A stretch of 64,000 bases of DNA, taken from contig CAWBGE010000017.1 in the NCBI GenBank assembly GCA_963788185.1, positions 248,001 through 312,000 of the forward strand, given 5' to 3'. Positions within the stretch are counted from its first letter, which is position 1, and each line of letters starts with the position of its first letter. Origin of the DNA: CAIWHR01 sp963788185 (GTDB lineage Bacteria; Pseudomonadota; Gammaproteobacteria; Burkholderiales; Casimicrobiaceae). Shown in pieces: positions 8,189 to 16,108 of this stretch. The notes under the pieces were generated by a model that saw only the letters and a program-made list of their open reading frames with translations, did not search any database and was not told the DNA's origin. A program made the position numbers and the translations under genes.

Positions 8189-9037
8189 GTGGCCAAGGGA
8201 CGATGCCTTTGCGGTGCGCTGAGTTACGAGATTGAGGGGCCGTTTCGCGCGATGATTCACTGCCATTGCTCGATGTGCCGGAAGCACCACGGCACGGGCT
8301 TCGCAACCTTCGTTGCGGGTCCGATCGCGGGCTTCCGCTGGGTCTCCGGCGAAGACCGGCTCGGGCGCTATCAATCGTCGCCGAACGGGGTACGCACGTT
8401 CTGCCGCGTGTGCGGCTCAGTGGGACCCGCGACGATGCCCGAACTCGGCATCGCCGTGGCACCCGCCGCGAGCTTGGAAGGCGAACTCGGCATCAAACCC
8501 CAGAGCCACATCTTCGTCGCCTCGAAGGCACCCTGGGACGCCATCACGGACGACTTGCCTAAGTTCGACGCGTATCCGCCGGAATTCGGCGCCCAAGGCG
8601 TCGCTCGCCCGGTCGTGACGCCGCGTGCGGGGATCACCGAGGGCAGCTGCCTGTGCGGCGAGATCGGCTACGAGATCACCGGTGCGCCGGTGCGCATGAT
8701 GAACTGCCACTGCGGCCGCTGCCGTCTCGGCCGTGCCGCCGCACACGCCACGAATGTCTTCGTCAAGCTCGATCAGTTCCGCTGGGTGCGCGGGGCGGCG
8801 CTGGTGACCGAATTCAAGGTGCCGGATGCGCGCTTCCATGCCGTGGCGTTCTGCTCGCGCTGCGGCGCCAAGGTGCCCAGGCCGTCCTCCGAACGTGGCG
8901 TCGTCGTGGTCCCGGCCGGATCGCTCGATACGGATCCGGGCATGCGCGCGCAGGCACACATTTTCGTCGCGGACAAGGCACCGTGGTTCGAAATCACCGG
9001 GCCGCTACCCCAGTATCCGGGAATGCCACCGGGATAG
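8189..9037 (+). CDS. Tandem GFA-domain (glutathione-dependent formaldehyde-activating-like) zinc protein
   Basis: 282 residues made of two GFA/CENP-V-type zinc domains in one chain. The first has Cys6, Cys8, Cys25, Cys27, Cys30 (CHCSMCRK) and Cys72, Cys75 (FCRVCGS); the second has Cys154, Cys156, Cys173, Cys175, Cys178 (CHCGRCR) and Cys222, Cys225 (FCSRCGAK). A structural second zinc site and a catalytic site are expected in each half. Most GFA proteins have one domain of about 130 residues. GTG at 8189 is the start: AGGAGGG lies 5 bases upstream, and everything before it belongs to unrelated sequence. The substrate is unknown; the family name reflects Gfa of Paracoccus, and the enzymatic role of most members is not established. 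Confidence 0.88.
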   Translation: MAKGRCLCGALSYEIEGPFRAMIHCHCSMCRKHHGTGFATFVAGPIAGFRWVSGEDRLGRYQSSPNGVRTFCRVCGSVGPATMPELGIAVAPAASLEGELGIKPQSHIFVASKAPWDAITDDLPKFDAYPPEFGAQGVARPVVTPRAGITEGSCLCGEIGYEITGAPVRMMNCHCGRCRLGRAAAHATNVFVKLDQFRWVRGAALVTEFKVPDARFHAVAFCSRCGAKVPRPSSERGVVVVPAGSLDTDPGMRAQAHIFVADKAPWFEITGPLPQYPGMPPG

Positions 9038-9142
9038 GAAACGTCCGCGCCCCTGGGTGATGCAAGCTGCGAGCAGGGCAGGCGGAATGCCGGCAACAAC
9101 CGCATGCGACCGAAGCGGATGCGCCGCGACCCGGCGGCATGC

Positions 9143-9391
9143 TTACCGGTAGTAAGCCTCCACCCTTCCCTTGAGCTTGATCAGCAGCGGATGGCCTTTG
9201 CGGTCCAACGCCTTGCCGGCCGCCACTTTGACCCATCCTTCACTGATGCAGTACTCCTCCACGTCCTCGCGTTCCGTGTCGTTCAGGCGGATGCCGATGG
9301 CGTGCTCCAACACGGCAGCCACGTGGTGGGGGCTGCGCGAGTCCACGGACAGGCGGTCGGGCAGAGGCGGGCGTTGCGGGGTGTCGTTCAT
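9143..9391 (-). CDS. DUF3297 family protein
   Basis: 82-residue conserved small protein of unknown function. The family core is clear: LPDRLSVDSRSPHH, IGIRLNDTEREDVEEYCISEGWVKVAAGKALDRKG and a C-terminal VEAYYR. No signal peptide or membrane segment. The start ATG (9391) overlaps the stop of the upstream peptidase gene by four bases (ATGA), so the two are translationally coupled. Confidence 0.85.
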   Translation of the reverse strand: MNDTPQRPPLPDRLSVDSRSPHHVAAVLEHAIGIRLNDTEREDVEEYCISEGWVKVAAGKALDRKGHPLLIKLKGRVEAYYR

Positions 9392-10686
9392 GACTGGCGT
9401 CGTGCCCGGACAGTGAGCAGCGGCTCGCTCACACCCACCATTCCAATTAGCGCAAGCGACGTCAGCAGCGTGAGCTGCGGGCCCTGCCAGGCTTGCGTCG
9501 GCTCGTACCACTCGCGCAGCGTGTGGTTGTTTGCCTCGGTGCCGCCGCCACCCAGGGTGGTGGCGGGGATGCCGAGGCTCACCGGCACGTTGTGGTCGGT
9601 GCTCGCCGCCGAGTACTTGAGCAGCGGGATGCCGAGCGCGGCCTGGGCGGCGCGGGCGGCCTGCAGCACCGAGGTCTCGGGCGCCTGCTGGCCGGCGGGA
9701 CGATCCCCGATCGGCGTCAGCACCAGCTTCACCTCTTTGTCGGCTGGCGCGTTCCAGCGTCGGTTCTCGGCTGCGGCAGCGGCCTCGAGCAGCGGCATGA
9801 TGCCCGCCTCGAGGCGCTTGAGTTCATCGCCGTTATCCGAGCGCATGTCGAGTTCCATCTCCGCGCTGGCAGCGATCGAGTTGACCGTGGTGCCGCCCTT
9901 GACGGTGCCCACGGTGAAGGTGGTGCGCGGTTCGTCGGGCACCCGGACCTCGCTGATCGCGGCGATGGCGCGGCCCAGCGCGTGCGTGGCGCTGGGGTTG
10001 CCGAAGGCGTTGTAGCTGTGTCCGCCAGGGCCTTCGTAACCGACGCGGTAGCGGCGGCTGCCGGTGGCATTGGCGAGGATGCGGGTCACCGCCACGCCGT
10101 CGACGGCGATGAATCCGTCGATCGCCTTGTCGGTCGCGAACAGGGCCTTGCAGCCGCGCAGGTCGCCGTTGCCCTCCTCGCCCACGGTGCCGACGAACAG
10201 CAGGTCGCCGATGGTCTTGATGCTGTGCTCGTTGAGCGTGCGCAGGATCTGCAGCAGCACCGCGAGGCCGCGCGCGTTGTCGGAAATGCCGGGACCAAGG
10301 TAGCGATCGCCGTCGCGGCGCACCTTGACGTCGGTGCCCGCGGCAAACACGGTGTCGAGGTGGGCGGCGAGCACCAGGCGCGGGCCGTCACCGGTGCCGG
10401 GGCGCACGCCGATCACATTGCCCTCGGCGTCGACGCGTACGTCGGCCAGGCCCAGTTCGCGCAGACGCCGTGCGAAGTCGGCGGCGCGCGTTTCCTCGTG
10501 GAAAGGCGGCGATTCGATCTCGGAGAGCGCGATCTGGTCGGCGAGCGTGAGTGCGTCGTCGCGCCGGGCAGCGGCGAGCGCCGATTGGACGGCGGGCGCG
10601 GCGATCAGTTGCGCTGTTACGTAATCGGTTTGCGGAAGCAGCGGCGGAAGATCGACCGTCGCGGCGGGCTGGGATTGGGTGTCCAT
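9388..10686 (-). CDS. M20-family metallopeptidase (PepT/CPG2-like)
   Basis: Predicted two-zinc peptidase of 432 residues. Metal-site residues are present in the expected order: His109 and Asp111 (AAHLDTVFAAG), bridging Asp136 (GISDNARG), Glu170/Glu171 (VGEEGNGD) and Asp196. A dimerisation (lid) domain follows around 210-330 (GPGGHSYNAFG near 245), and a His-containing end (EANNHTLREWYEP) near 405. No signal peptide, so cytoplasmic. ATG at 10686 is chosen because GGAG lies about 8 bases upstream; a longer version from 10740 adds 18 unconserved residues. Substrate specificity cannot be read from sequence. Coupled to the DUF3297 gene. Confidence 0.88.
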   Translation of the reverse strand: MDTQSQPAATVDLPPLLPQTDYVTAQLIAAPAVQSALAAARRDDALTLADQIALSEIESPPFHEETRAADFARRLRELGLADVRVDAEGNVIGVRPGTGDGPRLVLAAHLDTVFAAGTDVKVRRDGDRYLGPGISDNARGLAVLLQILRTLNEHSIKTIGDLLFVGTVGEEGNGDLRGCKALFATDKAIDGFIAVDGVAVTRILANATGSRRYRVGYEGPGGHSYNAFGNPSATHALGRAIAAISEVRVPDEPRTTFTVGTVKGGTTVNSIAASAEMELDMRSDNGDELKRLEAGIMPLLEAAAAAENRRWNAPADKEVKLVLTPIGDRPAGQQAPETSVLQAARAAQAALGIPLLKYSAASTDHNVPVSLGIPATTLGGGGTEANNHTLREWYEPTQAWQGPQLTLLTSLALIGMVGVSEPLLTVRARRQS

Positions 10687-10718
10687 CGGTGACTCCGTCG
10701 AGATGTTGTGCTTGCATC

Positions 10719-10741
10719 GTAGCGCGGCCTTCAGCCGCAAC
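10719..10741 (+). repeat. Degenerate REP-like half palindrome
   Basis: Sequence close to the REP-like core found three more times in the window (GTAGGAGCGGCTTCAGCCGC) but with several changes (GTAGCGCGGCCTTCAGCCGC). Lies in the gap between the M20 peptidase and the sirtuin gene. Probably an eroded copy. Confidence 0.5.
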
Positions 10742-10790
10742 CAAGGGGTTCCTGTACTCTGCAGCGACGCGCGACCCTATGAGTCGGGCG

Positions 10791-11666
10791 TCATGGTTCG
10801 TCGTTGTGAGCTTCGTCGCCGCCAACTCGGCCGCAAGTATCGAGCGCTTTGGCGATTGCCTGCAGTCCGGCCAGCGCGCCGATCGCCAATCCCACGTCAT
10901 CGGAAGCGGAGACATGGGGTTCGCGCGGATTGATGCGGATCAGCCGTCCATCAAACTGATGGACGACGCGCTGACTGAACAGACGCACCGACGGAATGGC
11001 CGTCCCCGCACCCAGTTCGATCACCACCGGTTGCCGGACTTTGGACAACCACGATTCCTGGCGTGCCGCCTGAGCCTGCTCTCGCCGGTCGCTCCAGCCG
11101 TCGTCGCCGAACATCAGGACATTCGGTCGCGCCAAACCCCCGCAGTGCGGGCACGTCGGTGCGCGGTTACGCAACCGGCACGCTAGCACGTCGACATCGG
11201 GCAGGAACGTATCCGAGCTCCAGATGTCGCCGTTGCACGGTGCCAGGCATTGCAGGTGGTGAATCGAGCCGTGGCATTCATGGATGCGACAAGGGTCGAA
11301 CCCGGCCTTCTGGAACTGCCCGTCGACATTGCTGGTGTAGACGCTGTAGCCGCTCGGCATCCGTTCGCCCCACGCTTTCAGGAGGCCAAAACCAGCGTGC
11401 GGTAGCGCTGCCCGGTACAGCGCCAGCCGGTGGCCATAGAACCCCCAGGCGCGCTCGGGCGCGCCGCGAAACGCCGCAGGCGACGCGATGCTGTAGAAGT
11501 CGATCTGCGCGCGTCCCAACGCCGGGTACGCTTGCCAGAACCCTTCCTCGCCGCGGAAATCCGGCAGCCCCGAGTCAACCCCCATGCCCGCGCCGGCCGC
11601 GATGATCAACGCGTCGGCGGCTTCGATCAGCGCCGCCGCACGCTGGATCGATCCGGTGGCGCTCAA
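10791..11666 (-). CDS. Sirtuin (SIR2-family NAD-dependent protein deacylase)
   Basis: 291 residues. The NAD-binding signature is at 25-39 (GAGMGVDSGLPDFRG), the TQNVD-like motif at 111-116 (TSNVDG), and the catalytic His132 in ECHGS. A zinc site is likely from Cys140 and Cys144 (CLAPC) with Cys172 and Cys175 (CPHC). The C-terminal ELGAGTAIPSVR and RINPREPH fit the second half of the Rossmann domain. I choose TTG 11666 as start: its TTG shares bases with the TGA of the upstream transporter remnant (TTGA) and AAGGA lies about 9 bases before it; the ATG at 11714 lies inside that gene. Deacylase substrates are unknown. Confidence 0.87.
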   Translation of the reverse strand: MSATGSIQRAAALIEAADALIIAAGAGMGVDSGLPDFRGEEGFWQAYPALGRAQIDFYSIASPAAFRGAPERAWGFYGHRLALYRAALPHAGFGLLKAWGERMPSGYSVYTSNVDGQFQKAGFDPCRIHECHGSIHHLQCLAPCNGDIWSSDTFLPDVDVLACRLRNRAPTCPHCGGLARPNVLMFGDDGWSDRREQAQAARQESWLSKVRQPVVIELGAGTAIPSVRLFSQRVVHQFDGRLIRINPREPHVSASDDVGLAIGALAGLQAIAKALDTCGRVGGDEAHNDEP

Positions 11667-12082
11667 TGAGCATCCTTCCAGATGTTCCGGCAGTGCGTCT
11701 CGCGGACGAACCACGCGGCAAGGGCACCTAGCCAGGCAACGATGGCGATCAGCAACAGACGCCAGCGAAAGTCATCGGGCGCATAGAGCCGCACACCGTT
11801 AGCCATCATGCCATTCCAGCGCTGATCCATGACCCAGCCGACCGCCGGCTGCAGGAGCGCGCCCAGGATGCCGGTCGGTATCTGCATCACCGTGTACACG
11901 TAGAAGTAGGTGGCCGCCAAAGCGCCGAGCGCGGTGGCAGACGTATCTAAGCTCTCCACCAGGTCGGGCGCGATTCCGGCCGGCGCGAAGCGCTGGAAGA
12001 ACGACAGCACGTAGGCGGCCGCGACGACCGCCAAGGCGATGGCGCGGTGGCGCACCTGTTCGCAAGTGAAAGATTGCAGCAT
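11663..12082 (-). pseudogene. MFS transporter with large in-frame internal deletion
   Basis: 139 residues that read like the two ends of a roughly 420-residue MFS permease joined together. Residues 1-65 give TM1 and TM2 (AIALAVVAAAYVLSFFQRF, ALGALAATYFYVYTVMQIPTGIL); residues from about 66 match the C-terminal end of such proteins (GALLQPAVGWVMDQRW, then a last helix RWRLLLIAIVAWLGALAAWFV). Around 280 residues, some 8-9 helices, are missing without breaking the frame. It may be translated and its stop is still coupled to the sirtuin start, which could explain why the frame has stayed open. It cannot be a working MFS carrier. Confidence 0.75.
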
Positions 12083-12307
12083 GGTCCGAGTTTACCTGTG
12101 ACCACTGCAGATACAGGGCGAGCCCGGGGCGGCATTCAAACGGGCCAGCCTAATGGGAATGATGACGGTCGTCGACCGGGCGACGGCGGCGCGGAGCATG
12201 CCTGAATCGGGCGGGGCGCGTTTGGTCCTGTGAAGCGCATTTGCACTTCCGATGCACTTCCGGAAGCGTGCCGACCGCGCGGAGGTATTTCTAAGTGCTT
12301 GCTTTTA

Positions 12308-12384
12308 TGGTCGGGGTGAGAGGATTTGAACCTCCGGCCTCTACGTCCCGAACGTAGCGCTCTACCAGGCTAAGCTACACCCCG
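12308..12384 (-). tRNA. tRNA-Pro (anticodon CGG)
   Basis: A 77-base gene including encoded CCA. Read on the minus strand: 7-bp acceptor stem (CGGGGTG with CACCCCG), D arm with AGCCTGGTAGAGC, anticodon stem CTACG/CGTAG with loop TTCGGGA (anticodon CGG at loop positions 3-5), T arm GGAGG-TTCAAAT-CCTCT and discriminator A. It decodes CCG, the proline codon favoured in this GC-rich sequence. Lies between ispB and the MFS remnant. Confidence 0.95.
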
Positions 12385-12491
12385 ATTTACTGCAGCCGGC
12401 TATGTTGGCAGTCCGGTCAGGTTTGCGGCGGGAAACGGCAACCCGCAAACTCCCTCGCACGTCGATCGCTGCCGGGCCGTCAGACGTTGCG

Positions 12492-13460
12492 TCAATAGGC
12501 CCTGCGTACGGCGAAGGACGCTAATTCTAGCAGGTTTTCGCGATGCGGCGAAGCAGGCAACGCGGCCACGCATTCGGCGGCCGCGTCGCTCTCGCGCTGC
12601 GCGCAGGCGCGCGCGTGATCGAGCGCTCCGGTGCGGGTGAGCACGTCCAGCACCGGCTGGAAATCGGTCAGGCGACCGTCGGTGATCGCGTTGCGGATGA
12701 TGGCGGCCTCTGCCGGCGTCCCCACCTTCATCGCCCGGATCAGCGGCAAGGTCATCTTGCCTTCGGCGAGATCGTCGCCGAGGTTCTTGCCGATGGCGTG
12801 GAGGTCGCCCGAATAATCGAGAATGTCGTCCACCAGTTGAAAGGCGGTGCCGAGATGCATGCCATACCGGGCAAGGCTCGCTTCGTCCTCGGCTGCGCAT
12901 CCGGCGAGTACCGCGCCCAGTTGCGCGGCCGCCTCGAAGAGCTTGGCTGTCTTGCGCCGAATGACGGCGAGATAGGTGTCCTCGTCGAGATCCGGATTGC
13001 CGGCATTCATCAGCTGCAGCACCTCGCCCTCGGCGATGACGTTGGTGGCATTGGAGAGGATCTCGAGGATGCGCACGGAACCCAGGCCCACCATCAGCTG
13101 GAACGCGCGGGAATAGAGGAAGTCGCCGACCAGCACGCTGGCCGAGTTTCCGAATGTCGCGTTGGCGGTCGCATGGCCGCGGCGCAACTTGCTCTCGTCG
13201 ACCACGTCATCGTGCAGCAACGTCGCCGTGTGGATCATCTCGACGGCAGCGGCGAGCACGTATTTGTTGGCGCCGGGGTAGCCGCAGGCGCGCGCCGAGA
13301 GGACCAGCAGCGCCGGGCGCAGCCGCTTGCCGCCGCCGGTGATGATGTACTCTGCCACCTGCCGGATCAGTGCAACGTCGGATCCCAGACTCGCGCGCAA
13401 GGCGGTGTCGACTTTCGCCAGGTCGGCGGCGAGGGCGAGCTTCAGGGTTTCGGCGGTCAC
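12492..13460 (-). CDS. ispB: Octaprenyl diphosphate synthase
   Basis: Trans-polyprenyl diphosphate synthase, 322 residues, the usual IspB length; it builds the side chain of ubiquinone by adding isopentenyl units to farnesyl diphosphate in the cytoplasm. Both aspartate-rich motifs are intact: DDVVD at 84-88 (in LLHDDVVDES) and DDILD at 211-215 (QLVDDILDYSGD), with GGGKRLRP near 42-49 for the diphosphate. Divergent from rplU-rpmA, the arrangement common in beta- and gamma-proteobacteria. Chain length is inferred from family and context. Confidence 0.95.
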   Translation of the reverse strand: MTAETLKLALAADLAKVDTALRASLGSDVALIRQVAEYIITGGGKRLRPALLVLSARACGYPGANKYVLAAAVEMIHTATLLHDDVVDESKLRRGHATANATFGNSASVLVGDFLYSRAFQLMVGLGSVRILEILSNATNVIAEGEVLQLMNAGNPDLDEDTYLAVIRRKTAKLFEAAAQLGAVLAGCAAEDEASLARYGMHLGTAFQLVDDILDYSGDLHAIGKNLGDDLAEGKMTLPLIRAMKVGTPAEAAIIRNAITDGRLTDFQPVLDVLTRTGALDHARACAQRESDAAAECVAALPASPHRENLLELASFAVRRAY

Positions 13461-13735
13461 GTCGGTCGGAGGGCAAATGGCGGGCGGGTGTCGCCGCGCC
13501 GTTCAACGGCGTCGAGCGCAGGCCGCTCCGAACAAAAACGCCCGGGCGACCGGGCAGCGCGACCCGAAGGGACAGAATTGTAACCGATCAGCCGACGGGT
13601 GCTTCATCGGCGCGCGCGGGCTTCGCGATTGCCCTGGCGGCGCTGTCGGATTCACTGCCGCGCAGGGTTTTTGGGCGCGCAGTCGGCGGTGGTGGCGGGC
13701 TCATCCGCCGGTGCGAAAGGGCGCAAAATCCATTT

Positions 13736-13765
13736 TTGACAGCGCTTGGAGAAATTGCTTATAAT
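13736..13765 (+). promoter_or_regulatory. Consensus sigma-70 promoter of rplU-rpmA
   Basis: TTGACA at 13736-13741 and TATAAT at 13760-13765 with an 18-base spacer, both hexamers perfect. Transcription would begin near 13772, leaving a leader of roughly 130 bases before rplU. Confidence 0.88.
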
Positions 13766-13771
13766 TTAAGG

Positions 13772-13900
13772 CTTTCCGCGGTCTTTCGGCCTGGATGGCA
13801 GGCAGCAAGGGCTGCGATCGGCATCGACGCACCGCGGTTCGGGTGCGCCGGCCACCGGCCCGGTGCAGGGCAGTGCAACAACCACCAACGGAGTCCCACC
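13772..13900 (+). promoter_or_regulatory. Structured 5' leader of rplU
   Basis: About 130 bases of leader with two adjacent hairpins: CGCACC (13828-13833) pairing with GGTGCG (13842-13847), and CACCG (13853-13857) pairing with CGGTG (13861-13865). Long structured leaders of ribosomal protein operons often bind one of the encoded proteins; whether this one does is inference. GGAG precedes the ATG by about 8 bases. Confidence 0.4.
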
Positions 13901-14212
13901 ATGTACGCGGTCGTAAAAACCGGCGGCAAGCAATACAAGGTTGCCCCCGGCGAAAAACTCAAAGTAGAACAGATACCGGCGGACGTGGGCGCAGAAGTTG
14001 TTCTCGATCAGGTGTTGATGATCGGCGAAGGCGAGAGCGTCCGTCTCGGTCAACCCAACGTCGCCGGCGCGACGGTCAAGGCTACGGTCGTCGCCCACGG
14101 GCGCGGCGACAAGATCACGATCTTCAAGATGCGTCGGCGCAAGCACTACCAGAAGCATCAGGGCCACCGTCAGGGCTTTACCGAGCTCAAGATCGAGAGC
14201 ATCGTCGGCTAA
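13901..14212 (+). CDS. rplU: 50S ribosomal protein L21
   Basis: 103 residues, the standard L21 length. Begins MYAVVKTGGKQYKV and contains the L21 signature near the end (KMRRRKHYQKHQGHRQGFTELKI), which binds 23S rRNA. First gene of a two-gene operon; rpmA follows after 12 bases. Driven by a consensus promoter at 13736. Confidence 0.98.
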   Translation: MYAVVKTGGKQYKVAPGEKLKVEQIPADVGAEVVLDQVLMIGEGESVRLGQPNVAGATVKATVVAHGRGDKITIFKMRRRKHYQKHQGHRQGFTELKIESIVG

Positions 14213-14224
14213 GGAGCATTCACC

Positions 14225-14488
14225 ATGGCACACAAAAAGGCAGGCGGCAGTTCACGCAACGGTCGCGATTCGGAGTCGAAACGCCTGGGCGTCAAGTCCT
14301 ACGGCGGCGAGCTCATTTCCGCCGGCAGCATCATCGTCCGCCAGCGCGGGACGCAAATCCATCCCGGCGTCAACGTGGGTGTCGGCAAGGACCACACGCT
14401 CTTTGCGCTGGTCGCCGGTCACGTCGTGTTCGCGACCAAGGGCAAGGACAAGAAGAAGGTTGCGAGCATCGAGCCCGTCGCCGCGTAA
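14225..14488 (+). CDS. rpmA: 50S ribosomal protein L27
   Basis: 87 residues. The N-terminal MAHKKAGGSSRNGRDS, which reaches the peptidyl transferase centre, and GVKSYGGELISAGSIIVRQRG are unmistakable. QIHPG replaces the more usual KFHAG/RFHAG, a mild variant. obgE normally follows rpmA in proteobacteria; here a terminator and the bkd operon follow instead. Confidence 0.98.
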   Translation: MAHKKAGGSSRNGRDSESKRLGVKSYGGELISAGSIIVRQRGTQIHPGVNVGVGKDHTLFALVAGHVVFATKGKDKKKVASIEPVAA

Positions 14489-14522
14489 GGCTGTGCCGCA
14501 CGTTTGCGGCAGAGCGGCACGC

Positions 14523-14556
14523 ATGAAAAGACCCGGCCTAGAGCCGGGTTTTTTCA
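14523..14556 (+). terminator. Rho-independent terminator after rpmA
   Basis: Stem ACCCGGC (14531-14537) pairs with GCCGGGT (14543-14549) around a 5-base loop, followed by six T (14549-14554). The A-rich left flank mirrors the T tract, so it could also work in the other direction. Confidence 0.9.
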
Positions 14557-14795
14557 TGTCTGATCCAGTGCCGGGCCGTCGCCGACGGGTTCTTCCGGCT
14601 GGACTTTGTGGTGACAATCCCGCCTGTGTCAAAGTTTTTGCGTCGATAATCGTTTAACCTTGCGCGGTTGGCGTCCCCGGGCTACCCGCCCTTCGAGGCG
14701 CTGCGAATGCATGGTCGGCCGGAGCTACCCGCTTCGTGCCCGGCCGTTACCAGCCGACTTGGCGCGAGACACAATCGAGCGCGGAGGAACGACGG
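14557..14795. other. Intergenic region upstream of the bkd operon
   Basis: About 240 bases that should hold the bkd promoter. A GATAAT at 14645-14650 is a fair -10 box without a good -35. No lrp/bkdR-type regulator gene is adjacent and no clear operator was seen. Confidence 0.35.
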
Positions 14796-16028
14796 ATGAC
14801 CCAGACCCCACCGCTGCACCTGCACGTGCCGGAGCCCACCGGGCGACCGGGGCGCGACACGGATTTCTCCTACCTCCATCTCTCCCCGGCCGGTGCGACG
14901 CGGCGACCGCCGGTGGATGCGCTGCCGTCGCAGACCAACGACCTCGCCTACGCGCTGGTGCGCGTGCTCGATGACGATGGCCGGGCGACGGGACCGTGGG
15001 CACCCGCAGTGTCTCCGGACCTCCTGCGCACCGGCCTGAGGGCGATGCTCAAGCTGCGCCTCTACGACGCCCGGATGCTGATCGCGCAGCGGCAGAAGAA
15101 GATGTCGTTCTACATGCAGAGCCTTGGCGAGGAGGCGATTGCCGTCGCGCACGCGCTTGCGCTCGAGGCGGACGACATGTGCTTTCCCACGTACCGCCAG
15201 CAGGGGATCCTGATCGCGCGCGGCTACAGCATGGTGGAGATGATGTGCCAGCTCTTCTCCAACGAGCGTGATCCGCTGAAGGGCCGGCAGCTGCCGGTGA
15301 TGTACTCGTCGAAGCAATTTGGCTTCTTCTCCATCTCCGGCAACCTCGGCACGCAGTTCATCCAGGCGGTCGGCTGGGGCATGGCCTCGGCGATCAAGGG
15401 CGACACGCGGATCGCGTCGGCGTTCATCGGCGACGGCTCGACGGCGGAAGCGGATTTCCACAATGCGCTCACCTTCGCCGCCGTGTATCGCGCGCCGGTG
15501 ATCCTCAACGTCGTCAACAACCAGTGGGCGATCTCGTCGTTCCAGGGCATCGCCGGCGGCGAAGCCACGACGTTCGCCGCGCGCGGCGTCGGCAACGGGA
15601 TTGCGTCGCTGCGTGTCGATGGCAACGATTTTCTCGCCGTGTTCGCCGCGTCGAAGTGGGCGATCGAGCGCGCGCGCGGCGGCCTCGGGCCGACGCTGAT
15701 CGAGTGGATCACCTATCGCGTGGGGGCGCACTCCACATCGGATGACCCGACGAAATACCGGCCGTCGGACGACTCGGCGCATTTCCCGCTGGGCGACCCG
15801 GTCCTCCGGCTGAAGCAGCACCTGATCGGCGTCGGCGCGTGGTCGGAGGACGAGCACGCGCGCACGCAGAAGGCGCTGGAGGACGAAGTGATCGCGGCCC
15901 AGAAAGAGGCGGAGGGGCACGGCACGCTCATCACCGGACCGATTTCAAGCGCGGCGACGATGTTCGACGACGTGTACAAGACCATGCCCGCGCACCTGCG
16001 CCGGCAGCGGCAGCAGCTGGGAGTCTGA
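14796..16028 (+). CDS. bkdA1: Branched-chain 2-oxoacid dehydrogenase E1 alpha subunit
   Basis: Thiamine diphosphate-dependent E1 alpha, 410 residues, the same length as Pseudomonas putida BkdA1. With BkdA2 it decarboxylates 2-oxo acids from valine, leucine and isoleucine. The substrate-channel and ThDP region is clear: SFYMQSLGEEAIAVAHA, FPTYRQQGILIARG, and the ThDP motif FIGDGSTAEADFHNAL through VNNQWAISS; the phosphorylation-loop region reads YRVGAHSTSDDPTKYR. ATG 14796 is chosen over an upstream ATG at 14736 because GGAGGA lies just before it and length then fits the family. First gene of bkdA1-bkdA2-bkdB-lpdV. Confidence 0.93.
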   Translation: MTQTPPLHLHVPEPTGRPGRDTDFSYLHLSPAGATRRPPVDALPSQTNDLAYALVRVLDDDGRATGPWAPAVSPDLLRTGLRAMLKLRLYDARMLIAQRQKKMSFYMQSLGEEAIAVAHALALEADDMCFPTYRQQGILIARGYSMVEMMCQLFSNERDPLKGRQLPVMYSSKQFGFFSISGNLGTQFIQAVGWGMASAIKGDTRIASAFIGDGSTAEADFHNALTFAAVYRAPVILNVVNNQWAISSFQGIAGGEATTFAARGVGNGIASLRVDGNDFLAVFAASKWAIERARGGLGPTLIEWITYRVGAHSTSDDPTKYRPSDDSAHFPLGDPVLRLKQHLIGVGAWSEDEHARTQKALEDEVIAAQKEAEGHGTLITGPISSAATMFDDVYKTMPAHLRRQRQQLGV

Positions 16029-16044
16029 ATGCACACCCCACGCT

Positions 16045-16105
16045 CACTCTTTTTGCTGCCCCCTGACGGGGCGCAAGCCTCCCTTGGGGCGGCCCGGCGG
16101 GAGGC
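16045..16105. repeat. Palindromic GC-rich intergenic repeat between bkdA1 and bkdA2
   Basis: The 80-base gap holds GCCCC (16058-16062) pairing with GGGGC (16068-16072), then CCTCCCTTGGGGCGGCCCGG and a GGGAGG that doubles as the bkdA2 ribosome-binding site. The motif resembles dispersed intergenic repeats common in Burkholderiales genomes; that link is from memory of such sequences, not from a search. Spacing elsewhere in this operon is 1-3 bases, so it looks inserted. Confidence 0.5.
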
Positions 16106-16108
16106 ACC

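Noticed and set aside
11667..11714. ATG-started longer form of the sirtuin
   Set aside because: It would overlap the upstream gene by 50 bases with no ribosome-binding site; the TTG at 11666 has one and abuts the stop codon.
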